Below, in pieces: positions 19,611 through 28,325 of a stretch of 64,000 nt of DNA (the stretch's first letter is position 1; each line of letters starts with the position of its first letter). The position numbers were made by a program, and so were the translations under genes. This stretch comes from Coprococcus sp. (GTDB lineage Bacteria > Bacillota > Clostridia > Lachnospirales > Lachnospiraceae): contig JAAWDY010000043.1 in assembly GCA_022793995.1 (NCBI GenBank), forward strand, positions 29,375-93,374, in the 5' to 3' direction. The notes below the pieces were generated by a model that was not told the DNA's origin, did no database searches, and was given only the letters and a program-made list of their open reading frames with translations.

Positions 19611-20508
19611 TACATTTGGATATTCGGCAAAACAGGGAGTCAAGAATATCGGACGGAATAAGATGTTTTCACTGGCGTCCATTGCAACGATGTCGGCGTG
19701 CATTTTCGTGTTCGGACTCTTCTTCGCCATTGTCATGAATCTGCAGTATATCGTCCATAAGGCAGAAGAAGGCGTTGCGATCACTGTATTTTTTAACGAA
19801 GAAGCGACGCAGGCGGAGATCGACAACATAGGGGAGCAGCTTAAGAAGCAGGACGGTGTAAAAGATATCAATTACGTGTCAGCGGACGACGCGTGGGATC
19901 AGTTCAAGGATGATTATTTTGGGGAGAACAGCGATCTTGCGGAGGGATTTAAGAACGACAATCCGCTTGCGGGTTCGGATAACTATGAAGTCTATATGTC
20001 GGACGTGGCTTCGCAGAAGGGGCTGGTGGATTTTGCCATGGGGCTTCCGGGCGTACGCAAGGTCAATAAGTCGGACGTGGTGGCGAATACCTTGAACAGC
20101 GTAAATCGTCTGATGTGGTACGTGTCGATCGTGATTATTGGAATTCTTCTCGCGGTATCCGTTTTCCTTATCAGCAATACGGTAACCATGGGTATCACGG
20201 TCCGGCGGGAGGAGATCGCCATTATGAAATACATTGGGGCAAAGGATGGGTTTGTCCGCGCGCCGTTTATCATAGAAGGTATTCTGATTGGGATTATCGG
20301 CGCGATTATACCTCTGACTGTACTGTATTTTATGTATAATAAGGCGGTAGAGTATATTTTGAGTAAGTTCAGCCTCCTAAACAACATTCTGGATTTCCTC
20401 CCGGTGTATGAGGTTTACAAGACATTGCTTCCGGTAGGGCTTCTCCTGGGAATCGGAATCGGTTTTGTCGGAAGTTTTCTAACGATCAGGAAACATTTAA
20501 GAGTATAG
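19600..20508 (+). CDS. ftsX: Cell-division permease-like protein FtsX
   Basis: MRISTFGYSAKQGVKNIGRNKMFSLASI, four TM, VRREEIAIMKYIGAKDGFVRAPFIIEG. Confidence 0.95.
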   Translation: MRISTFGYSAKQGVKNIGRNKMFSLASIATMSACIFVFGLFFAIVMNLQYIVHKAEEGVAITVFFNEEATQAEIDNIGEQLKKQDGVKDINYVSADDAWDQFKDDYFGENSDLAEGFKNDNPLAGSDNYEVYMSDVASQKGLVDFAMGLPGVRKVNKSDVVANTLNSVNRLMWYVSIVIIGILLAVSVFLISNTVTMGITVRREEIAIMKYIGAKDGFVRAPFIIEGILIGIIGAIIPLTVLYFMYNKAVEYILSKFSLLNNILDFLPVYEVYKTLLPVGLLLGIGIGFVGSFLTIRKHLRV

Positions 20509-20530
20509 TGGAGTATAGTGGACTATAGAG
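20501..20530 (+). repeat. 10-bp tandem repeat (about 3 units) at the ftsX stop codon
   Basis: GAGTATAGTG GAGTATAGTG GACTATAGAG. Confidence 0.8.
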
Positions 20531-20661
20531 CAGTATAAATATAGAAGTACAGATATGACGACAGGGTAAAAGATGCCAGCCGGATTGCTTTGCACGATGT
20601 GGTTTATGGCGTATGACCCTGGCATCAGAGAATTAATAAGGGATAATGAACAGGGTGATGA

Positions 20662-21810
20662 ATGATGATGAAAAGAAAGAAACTACTTAGCGTATTGTTG
20701 ATCTGCGTGTTTTGCATGGGGGGGACATTTACGGTACAAGCGGACGATATCTCCGACGCCAAGGCAGAACAGGAGAGGTTGGAGCAAGAAAAAAAGGACG
20801 CGGAGGCGGAACAGGCGGAACTGTCTGCAAAGCTTGACGCAATCGTTGCCGATATGGAGCAGACGCAGGAAGATCTGTACGCGAAAGAAAATGAGATCAA
20901 TGAGACGGAAACACAGCTCGTAGAGGCCAAGGTGCGGGAGAACGACCAGTACGAGAGCATGAAGCTGCGGATCAAGTATATGTATGAGAACGGCAATAAT
21001 GAGTTCATCGAGATTTTGATGGAGTCGAGCAGTATTGGCGATCTGCTTAACAAGGCGGAGTACATCAACAAGATTTCAGAGTGCGACCGGCAGCTTTTGA
21101 CGGAATATGAGAACACCCGCAAAGAGATCGAGGAAAAAGAAGTGGTCCTGAAGGAAGAATACGCTGAACTAGAAGTACTGAGAGACGAGTTGAAGCAGCA
21201 GGAAGAGAACGTTCAGGCGCTCCTGAAGGAGAAGAACCTGGAGATCGAGAACTTGACGGATGAGATCAGCGAGAATGCTGAGAAGATCAAGAAACTTGTC
21301 GCCGAGGCGAAAGCGGCCGAAGAGAGACGCAAGCAGCAGGAAGAGGCGGCAAGGAAGGCAGCCGAGGCTGCAAAGTCGCAGAACAGCGGCGGCGGGGGGA
21401 ACGGCCAGGTTGTGGTAAGCGGGAACGGACAATTATCCCATCCGATTCCAGGGGCGCGGATTACCAGTGGTTTCGGGTATCGTGTAGCTCCGACGGCAGG
21501 GGCCACCAGCCGGCATGACGGGATTGATTATGGAGCCGGCACAGGTACGCCTATTTATGCGGCGGACAGCGGTACGGTCATCACGGCCACGTATAACAGC
21601 GCCAGAGGGAATTATATTGTGATTAACCATGGAAACGGGATGCAGACCTGGTATCAGCACTGCAGCGCGATGTATGTCAGCGCGGGACAGACGGTATCCA
21701 GAGGACAGAATATTGCGGCGGTCGGATCCACGGGAATCGTTACAGGACCGCATCTGCACTTTGAAGTACATATTGGCGGAGTTCCGGTAAATCCGCTTGG
21801 ATACATATAG
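20662..21810 (+). CDS. Coiled-coil M23 peptidase (EnvC/PcsB-like murein hydrolase activator)
   Basis: Signal peptide, long coiled coil, M23 motifs RHDGIDYGAGTGTPIYAADSGTV and GPHLHFEV; adjacent to ftsEX. Confidence 0.93.
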   Translation: MMMKRKKLLSVLLICVFCMGGTFTVQADDISDAKAEQERLEQEKKDAEAEQAELSAKLDAIVADMEQTQEDLYAKENEINETETQLVEAKVRENDQYESMKLRIKYMYENGNNEFIEILMESSSIGDLLNKAEYINKISECDRQLLTEYENTRKEIEEKEVVLKEEYAELEVLRDELKQQEENVQALLKEKNLEIENLTDEISENAEKIKKLVAEAKAAEERRKQQEEAARKAAEAAKSQNSGGGGNGQVVVSGNGQLSHPIPGARITSGFGYRVAPTAGATSRHDGIDYGAGTGTPIYAADSGTVITATYNSARGNYIVINHGNGMQTWYQHCSAMYVSAGQTVSRGQNIAAVGSTGIVTGPHLHFEVHIGGVPVNPLGYI

Positions 21811-21842
21811 ATTTCCGAATACATAGATGAGGTGCATATTTT

Positions 21843-23081
21843 TTGAGAATGGAAAACATGGGAAATATGGAAGAAAAAAGAAATTCTAATCATTTTTGGC
21901 AGGGCGCTCTCTCAGGCGCCCTTGCTATGTTTTTGTTAATCTCAGTTCTGGCCTTTACACTGCGGATGAGCGGAGCGAATTTCGCGGTAACGAAGCAGGA
22001 TTCAGGGATTGATCGTACAACGGAAAATAAGATCGATGTTCTGAAAGGGTTGATTGACGAGTATTATCTGTATTCCGACGAGATCGGGGAGGACGACTTG
22101 GAGGAGGGGATCTACTCAGGTTATATCAATGCACTCGGCGACCCGTATTCGGTCTATTATGACGAAGAAGAAACAAAAGAACTGTACGAGTCTACAAGCG
22201 GAGAGTACTCTGGGATCGGGGTTGTGTTTTCCCAGAATTTGAACACCAAAGTGATTACGGCTGTCCAGGTTTACAAGGGAAGCCCGGCTGAGGAAGCGGG
22301 CGTAAAGGTGGATGATATTCTCTATAAAGTGGACGGGGAAGAAGTGGCGTCGGTGGACCTTTCCGACGTGGTCCAGAAGATCCGCGGTGAAGAGGGCACT
22401 ATGGTGGAGCTGACGATGCTGCGCGGGGAAAAAGCGGAGGAAGTCGCCTTAGAGATTCAGCGCCGGAAAATCGAGGTTGAGACGGTCTCACATGAGATGA
22501 AAGAAGGCGGTATCGGTTATATCCGTATTACAGAGTTTGATTCTGTCACATACTCTCAGTTCGAGAGCGCTCTTGAGGAACTGGAGAAGGCGGGGATGAA
22601 AGGGCTTGTGGTGGACCTTCGGGCAAATCCGGGAGGCAATCTGATGACAGTGTCAAATATTTTGGATCTTTTGCTGCCTGAGGGCACGGTCGTATACACG
22701 GAGGACAAAAACGGGCACAAGGAAGAGATGACTTCCGACGAAGAGCATCAGTTTACAAAGCCGATGGCGGTGCTGGCGGATGGAAACAGCGCAAGCGCGG
22801 CGGAAATTTTTGCAGGGGCAATCCAGGACTATGAGTTAGGCCCGATTGTAGGGACGACGACTTATGGAAAAGGTATTGTGCAGCAGATCATTGACCTGAA
22901 GGACGGAACCAGTGTGAAGCTTACAATTTCCGAGTATTTTACCCCGAAGGGACGTAACATCCACAAGATCGGGATTAAGCCGGATGTGGAAGTAGAATTT
23001 GAAAAGGATGAAGAGAATCCAGAAGCAGATAACCAGTTAGAGGCTGCTCTCGAAGAAGTTCGGAAGCAGATTGAGGAGTAA
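21843..23081 (+). CDS. S41-family C-terminal processing peptidase
   Basis: PDZ-like YSGIGVVF...GSPAEEAGVKVDDIL; catalytic NSASAAEIFAGAIQDY and TYGKGIVQ. Confidence 0.94.
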   Translation: MRMENMGNMEEKRNSNHFWQGALSGALAMFLLISVLAFTLRMSGANFAVTKQDSGIDRTTENKIDVLKGLIDEYYLYSDEIGEDDLEEGIYSGYINALGDPYSVYYDEEETKELYESTSGEYSGIGVVFSQNLNTKVITAVQVYKGSPAEEAGVKVDDILYKVDGEEVASVDLSDVVQKIRGEEGTMVELTMLRGEKAEEVALEIQRRKIEVETVSHEMKEGGIGYIRITEFDSVTYSQFESALEELEKAGMKGLVVDLRANPGGNLMTVSNILDLLLPEGTVVYTEDKNGHKEEMTSDEEHQFTKPMAVLADGNSASAAEIFAGAIQDYELGPIVGTTTYGKGIVQQIIDLKDGTSVKLTISEYFTPKGRNIHKIGIKPDVEVEFEKDEENPEADNQLEAALEEVRKQIEE

Positions 23082-23084
23082 AGA

Positions 23085-24371
23085 ATGAAAATACTGATTA
23101 AAAACGGTCATGTGGTGGATCCAGGGGATAAGCTGGACGCTGTGCGGGACGTCCTGATCAATGACGGATATATCGCGCGGGTCGGGGAGGATATCACGGA
23201 TACGGCGGATAAAGTGATCGACGCGGAGGGGATGTATGTCCTTCCGGGGCTGATCGACCTTCATGTACATCTGCGGGACCCGGGACTGACCTACAAGGAG
23301 ACGTTGGCGACCGGGGGAGCAGCGGCGGCGCGCGGCGGTATCACGACCATCTGCGCTATGCCCAATACCCAGCCGGTGACGGACACCAAAGAGATGATAG
23401 AAGACCTCCATAAGAGGGCAAAAACGGAATGCCCTATCCATGTGATTCAGCTTGGCGCTGTCACGAAAGGGCAGAGGGGAGAGGAACTGGCGGATATCGA
23501 GGGGATGGCGGCGGCCGGATGCCATGCCATAAGTGAGGACGGCAAATCTGTCATGAACGCGGCTCTGTACCGCAGAGGGATGAGTAAGGCAAAAGAGTCT
23601 GGAATCTCGGTATTTGCACATTGCGAAGACATTAGTATGGTGGAAGGCGGTGTGATGAACGCCGGCAAAAAGCAGGAGGAGCTGGGGCTAAGAGGAATCA
23701 CCAACGCTGTGGAGGATGTGATCGTGGCGCGGGATATTCTGCTTGCCAAAGAGACGGGAGTTAAGCTTCATCTTTGTCATTGTTCAACGAGGGACAGCGT
23801 AGAGATGGTGCGTCTTGCCAAGAAAGAAGGGCTCCCGGTTACCGGGGAGGTATGTCCGCATCATTTTACCTTGTGTACGGATGATATCAAGGAAGACGAC
23901 GGGAATTTCAAGATGAACCCGCCGCTTAGAAGTAGAGAGGATAAAGACGCCCTGAGGGCGGCCTTGGCGGAAGATGTGATGGACGTGATTTCAACAGATC
24001 ATGCGCCTCATGCGGCCAAGGAGAAGGAATGCTCTATGGCAAAAGCGGCGTTCGGTATCGTGGGACTTGAGACCAGCGCGGCGCTTACCTATACCGAGCT
24101 GGTTGAACCGGGAATCCTGACGATGATGCAGATGGCGGAGAAGATGAGTTATAATCCGGCTAAGATTCTGGGACTAGACCAGAAGGGATCCGTGTCGGAG
24201 GGGAAGATCGCGGATCTGGCGATATTTGACCCAACAAAGGCGTATCGGATCGATGTCAATACCTTTGTGTCAAAGGGGAAAAATACACCGTTTGCGGGGT
24301 ATCCTGTAAAGGGAGAGACGGTTTATACGATTGTGGACGGCAGGATTGTGTATGATAGGAATCAAAGATAA
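23085..24371 (+). CDS. pyrC: Dihydroorotase
   Basis: DLHVHLRDPGLTYKET, STDHAPHAAKEKE. Confidence 0.96.
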   Translation: MKILIKNGHVVDPGDKLDAVRDVLINDGYIARVGEDITDTADKVIDAEGMYVLPGLIDLHVHLRDPGLTYKETLATGGAAAARGGITTICAMPNTQPVTDTKEMIEDLHKRAKTECPIHVIQLGAVTKGQRGEELADIEGMAAAGCHAISEDGKSVMNAALYRRGMSKAKESGISVFAHCEDISMVEGGVMNAGKKQEELGLRGITNAVEDVIVARDILLAKETGVKLHLCHCSTRDSVEMVRLAKKEGLPVTGEVCPHHFTLCTDDIKEDDGNFKMNPPLRSREDKDALRAALAEDVMDVISTDHAPHAAKEKECSMAKAAFGIVGLETSAALTYTELVEPGILTMMQMAEKMSYNPAKILGLDQKGSVSEGKIADLAIFDPTKAYRIDVNTFVSKGKNTPFAGYPVKGETVYTIVDGRIVYDRNQR

Positions 24372-24401
24372 AAGGGACATGGATACGAAGGAGGAATCGA
24401 G

Positions 24402-25328
24402 ATGATTAACAAACTAATCGAGAATATTAAGAAGACAGGGGCGCCGATCGTGGTAGGGCTTGACCCCATGCTTGGTTATGTGCCGGAACACATCCAAAAG
24501 AAAGCGTTTGCAGAATATGGAGAGACGCTTGACGGGGCGGCGGAAGCGATTTGGCAGTTCAACAAGGGGATTGTGGATGCGACATGGGATTTGATACCTG
24601 CCGTAAAACCGCAGAGCGCTATGTACGAGCAGTTTGGAATTCCGGGGCTTGCGGCTTTTAAGAAAACGGTGGATTATTGCAAGGAAAAAGGGCTTGTTGT
24701 GATCGGCGATGTGAAACGCGGCGATATCGGCTCCACCTCGGCGGCGTATGCGGCGGGACATCTAGGACGGGTGCAGGTAGGAAGCAAAAGTTTTGTACCG
24801 TTCGGAGAAGATTTTGCCACAGTGAATCCGTACCTGGGTTCAGATGGGGTGAAACCATTTATCGAAGTGTGTAAGGAAGAGAAAAAAGGGCTGTTTATCC
24901 TGGTGAAGACGTCGAATCCTTCAAGCGGAGAATTCCAAGACCGCGAGATCTCCGGTCGGCCGCTCTACGAGCTGGTAGGTGAAAAGGTGGCGGAATGGGG
25001 AGCCGATCATATGGGGGAGGAGTACAGCTACATAGGAGCAGTCGTGGGGGCAACCTATCCTGAGATGGGAAAAGCGCTCCGGAAGATTATGCCGAAAACA
25101 TATATTTTGGTTCCAGGCTACGGGGCACAAGGTGGAAAAGGAAAAGACCTAGTGCATTTCTTCAATGAGGACGGGCTTGGTGCGATCGTAAATTCTTCCC
25201 GCGGTATTATTGCGGCATATAAGCAGGAGGCGTACGCGAAGTTTGGCGCGGAGAATTTCGGCGATGCGGCGCGCGCGGCGGTAGAAGCGATGGCGGCGGA
25301 TATCCGCGAGGCGCTGGGGGCAAAGTAA
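24402..25328 (+). CDS. pyrF: Orotidine 5'-phosphate decarboxylase (type 2)
   Basis: IVVGLDPMLGY, VVIGDVKRGDIGSTSAAYA. Confidence 0.96.
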   Translation: MINKLIENIKKTGAPIVVGLDPMLGYVPEHIQKKAFAEYGETLDGAAEAIWQFNKGIVDATWDLIPAVKPQSAMYEQFGIPGLAAFKKTVDYCKEKGLVVIGDVKRGDIGSTSAAYAAGHLGRVQVGSKSFVPFGEDFATVNPYLGSDGVKPFIEVCKEEKKGLFILVKTSNPSSGEFQDREISGRPLYELVGEKVAEWGADHMGEEYSYIGAVVGATYPEMGKALRKIMPKTYILVPGYGAQGGKGKDLVHFFNEDGLGAIVNSSRGIIAAYKQEAYAKFGAENFGDAARAAVEAMAADIREALGAK

Positions 25329-25343
25329 ATTTTCCCGGCGGCA

Positions 25344-25381
25344 AAGTGTTCCAACGTAACCTAAGTGTTCCAACGTAACCT
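25344..25381 (+). repeat. Perfect 19-bp tandem duplication in the pyrF-pyrK spacer
   Basis: AAGTGTTCCAACGTAACCT repeated twice head-to-tail. Confidence 0.95.
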
Positions 25382-25408
25382 GAGAAAAGACAGTGAGAGG
25401 ATAAAAAG

Positions 25409-26191
25409 ATGGCGGACAGAAAAAGAGAAATTGCGGTCGTGGCATCGCAGGAAGAGATCGCAGATGGGATTTTCAGTATGCGTATTCGCACCGAGGCGGC
25501 CAAAAGCGCGGTGCCCGGGCAGTTTATATCCATGTATACCAATGACGCGAGTAAGATTCTTCCAAGGCCGATCAGTATTTGTGAGATCGAGAAGGAAAAC
25601 CAGACGCTCCGTGTAGTGTACCGTGTGACAGGCAGGCAGACGGGAACGGAGGAATTTTCAAAGATGAAGGCGGGGGATACTCTGCCGATCATCGCGCCCT
25701 TAGGGAACGGATTTCCCCTTGAGAGGGCGGAAGGAAAAACGGCTTTTCTGATCGGCGGAGGAATCGGCGTTCCTCCGATTCTGGAGTTGGCGAAACAACT
25801 TCACTGTAAGAAGCAGATTGTGGCGGGATACCGCGACAGTCAGACCTTTTTGCGCAGAGAATTTGAGCAAAACGGCGAGCTGTTTATTTCCGCAGAGGAC
25901 GGGAGCGTTGGGACAAAGGGAAACGTCCTGGACGCAATCCGGGAAAATAACCTGACGGCGGATATTATCTATGCCTGCGGGCCAACCCCTATGCTGCGTG
26001 CGGTAAAAAGGTATGCTGAGGAAAAAGGAATCGAGTGTTACCTGTCTTTGGAGGAGAGAATGGCATGTGGAATCGGCGCCTGCCTTGCGTGCGTGTGCCG
26101 GACAACGGAAAAAGATTCCCACAGTAATGTAAATAATAAACGGATTTGTAAGGACGGCCCGGTATTCTTGTCTACGGAGGTGGAAATCTGA
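25409..26191 (+). CDS. pyrK: Dihydroorotate dehydrogenase electron-transfer subunit
   Basis: FAD/NAD-binding domain, [2Fe-2S] motif CGIGACLACVC. Confidence 0.95.
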   Translation: MADRKREIAVVASQEEIADGIFSMRIRTEAAKSAVPGQFISMYTNDASKILPRPISICEIEKENQTLRVVYRVTGRQTGTEEFSKMKAGDTLPIIAPLGNGFPLERAEGKTAFLIGGGIGVPPILELAKQLHCKKQIVAGYRDSQTFLRREFEQNGELFISAEDGSVGTKGNVLDAIRENNLTADIIYACGPTPMLRAVKRYAEEKGIECYLSLEERMACGIGACLACVCRTTEKDSHSNVNNKRICKDGPVFLSTEVEI

Positions 26192-27114
26192 TGAATAAAA
26201 TGAATGAAACTCCTTGTCTTGCGGTAAATATAGCGGGCGTTACCTGGAAAAATCCGGTTACTGTGGCGTCGGGCACATTTGCTTCCGGCGCGGAATATAC
26301 AGATTTTGTGGATTTGAACCGTCTGGGAGCGGTGACGACAAAGGGAGTAGCGAACATCCCTTGGGAGGGGAATCCCACTCCCAGAGTTGCGGAGAGTTAT
26401 GGTGGAATGATGAATGCGGTGGGACTTCAAAATCCTGGGATTGATTTGTTCTGTGAACGCGATATCCCATTTTTGAGGCAGTTCGATACCAAAATTGTCG
26501 TCAATGTGTGCGGGAGATCCGAGGAAGATTACTGTGCAGTGGCGGAGCGCCTGGCAGGTGAGGACGTGGACATGCTGGAGATCAATATTTCCTGCCCGAA
26601 TGTGAAGGAAGGCGGGATCGCGTTCGGCCAGAATCCCAAGGCAGCGGAAGAGATTACGCGCGCAGTGAAACGGTACGCAAAACAACCTGTGATTATGAAG
26701 TTAAGTCCCAATGTGACGGACATCGGTGAGATGGCCCGCGCAGTGGAAGCGGGAGGCGCTAACGCAGTTTCTCTTATCAATACGATTACTGGGATGAAGA
26801 TCGACATAGACCGCCGTAGGTTCCTTCTGGCAAATAGGACGGGCGGATTGTCCGGACCCGCGATCCATCCGGTCGCGGTGCGTATGGTCTATGAAGCGGC
26901 CTGTGCGGTGAAGCTTCCGATCATCGGCATGGGCGGTATCTTCAGTGCGGAAGATGCGATTGAGATGATTCTTGCAGGGGCGACTGCCGTCTCGGTAGGA
27001 ACTGCGAACTTCCATAATCCGGGGATCACGATGGAGATCGTCGACGGGATTGAAGCGTATATGAGGAAGTATGGGTTCGCGTCGGTGGATGAGATGGTCG
27101 GGATTGTGGAGTAG
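26191..27114 (+). CDS. pyrD: Dihydroorotate dehydrogenase (NAD-type, PyrDB)
   Basis: NPVTVASGTFASGAEY, NISCPNVKEGG, IIGMGGIFSAEDAIEMILAGATAVSVGTAN. Confidence 0.95.
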   Translation: MNKMNETPCLAVNIAGVTWKNPVTVASGTFASGAEYTDFVDLNRLGAVTTKGVANIPWEGNPTPRVAESYGGMMNAVGLQNPGIDLFCERDIPFLRQFDTKIVVNVCGRSEEDYCAVAERLAGEDVDMLEINISCPNVKEGGIAFGQNPKAAEEITRAVKRYAKQPVIMKLSPNVTDIGEMARAVEAGGANAVSLINTITGMKIDIDRRRFLLANRTGGLSGPAIHPVAVRMVYEAACAVKLPIIGMGGIFSAEDAIEMILAGATAVSVGTANFHNPGITMEIVDGIEAYMRKYGFASVDEMVGIVE

Positions 27115-27120
27115 GGACAT

Positions 27121-27489
27121 GTGGGGGGGATTATCAAAGAAAAACATATTGCTCAAATCCAATATAATATGAATATTGGTGTTACGGAGCCAAAATATGC
27201 TCTTTTGGATGATGGAACCCAGGTTATAGTAAAATTAGCGCAGGGTCCAGAAGGGAATCTGGTACTATTTAACGAGTATGTGTGTTATAGACTTGCAATA
27301 TTAATTGGTCTTCCGATGCCCTACTGCGGAATATGCGTTATGGATGAAAATACAGAAGTATTTGATTCCAGTATCGCTTCAAGCAAAAACTATGGACATG
27401 CATTTTATTCGACATATATGCCTAAAACAACAAAATTATTACCCTCGATCGATTCTATAATGTCTGCGATCATGCAATATATAAAGTGA
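27121..27489 (+). pseudogene. HipA-like kinase, N-lobe only (C-terminal catalytic half missing)
   Basis: ALLDDGTQVIVKLAQGPEGNLVLFNEYVCYRLAILIGLPMPYCGI resembles the N-terminal half of HipA-like kinases; stop after IMQYIK, no catalytic-loop or DFG-like motif. Confidence 0.6.
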
Positions 27490-27503
27490 AAAGGCGGTAT
27501 ATC

Positions 27504-28250
27504 ATGAGTCATATTAAATATTCGGCTTTGAATTATTATCATTCGCCTATATCGGACGAGTGTTTATGTCTTGGAGTCCTGTTCCACAATATCACTACAG
27601 GTCAGCGTGATTTCAGGTATATTTCTAATTTCAAGAGATTCCAGATATTTGATGACGAGGCGGATGTAGATTTTGTAAAAGCATATCTTGTAGGGATTAA
27701 AGAAGATGTTGAGAATTCCATTTTGAACTATAAGGAAGAATTTGATTTACAATCATATATTAACGTGTTTGCCAATGAATTTAGGTTCTCCACAATTAGA
27801 AAGCCTAATGTGGAGGAAAATGAAAATTGCGTGGAGGAACTTACCAAAGTTTACTTAAAATATGATCTGGCAAAATCACAGAGACTTAACAGTAATGAAG
27901 AAAAGAAACTAATTAAACGTGTGCTCGAAATCAACAATCTAGAATATTCAAATGGAAGGATTTCAGGGGAATTTAACGATGAAATACCATTTGATTACCA
28001 GTTAGATAATTTGTGTATTAAGCATTTTTCGTTTAAAGGCAAAAATTTAAGAAGAGTTATAAGTAATGCGAGACAATGGTCGTTTGCAGCAGGCGAAATA
28101 GATGGAATAAAAAAGGTTCTGTTTATTTATGATAGTGATTTTGAAGACAGAGAGAATTTGAAAATCATTATTGATATTTTGTCTAAACATGCAGAAGTCT
28201 GCCAGATGGATGACGGTATGGACTATATATTGAAATCGTGTACGATATAA
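27504..28250 (+). CDS. DUF3037-like protein
   Basis: IKYSALNYYHSPISDECLCLGVLFHNITTGQRDFRYISNFKRF; adjacent to a HipA-like gene as is common for this pair. Confidence 0.7.
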   Translation: MSHIKYSALNYYHSPISDECLCLGVLFHNITTGQRDFRYISNFKRFQIFDDEADVDFVKAYLVGIKEDVENSILNYKEEFDLQSYINVFANEFRFSTIRKPNVEENENCVEELTKVYLKYDLAKSQRLNSNEEKKLIKRVLEINNLEYSNGRISGEFNDEIPFDYQLDNLCIKHFSFKGKNLRRVISNARQWSFAAGEIDGIKKVLFIYDSDFEDRENLKIIIDILSKHAEVCQMDDGMDYILKSCTI

Positions 28251-28325
28251 AGCATATCAGCCGTAGACTACCGACTATCTATGCTGTCATTTGGATAGTA
28301 GAAAACCATTAGAGGAGGTATTGAA

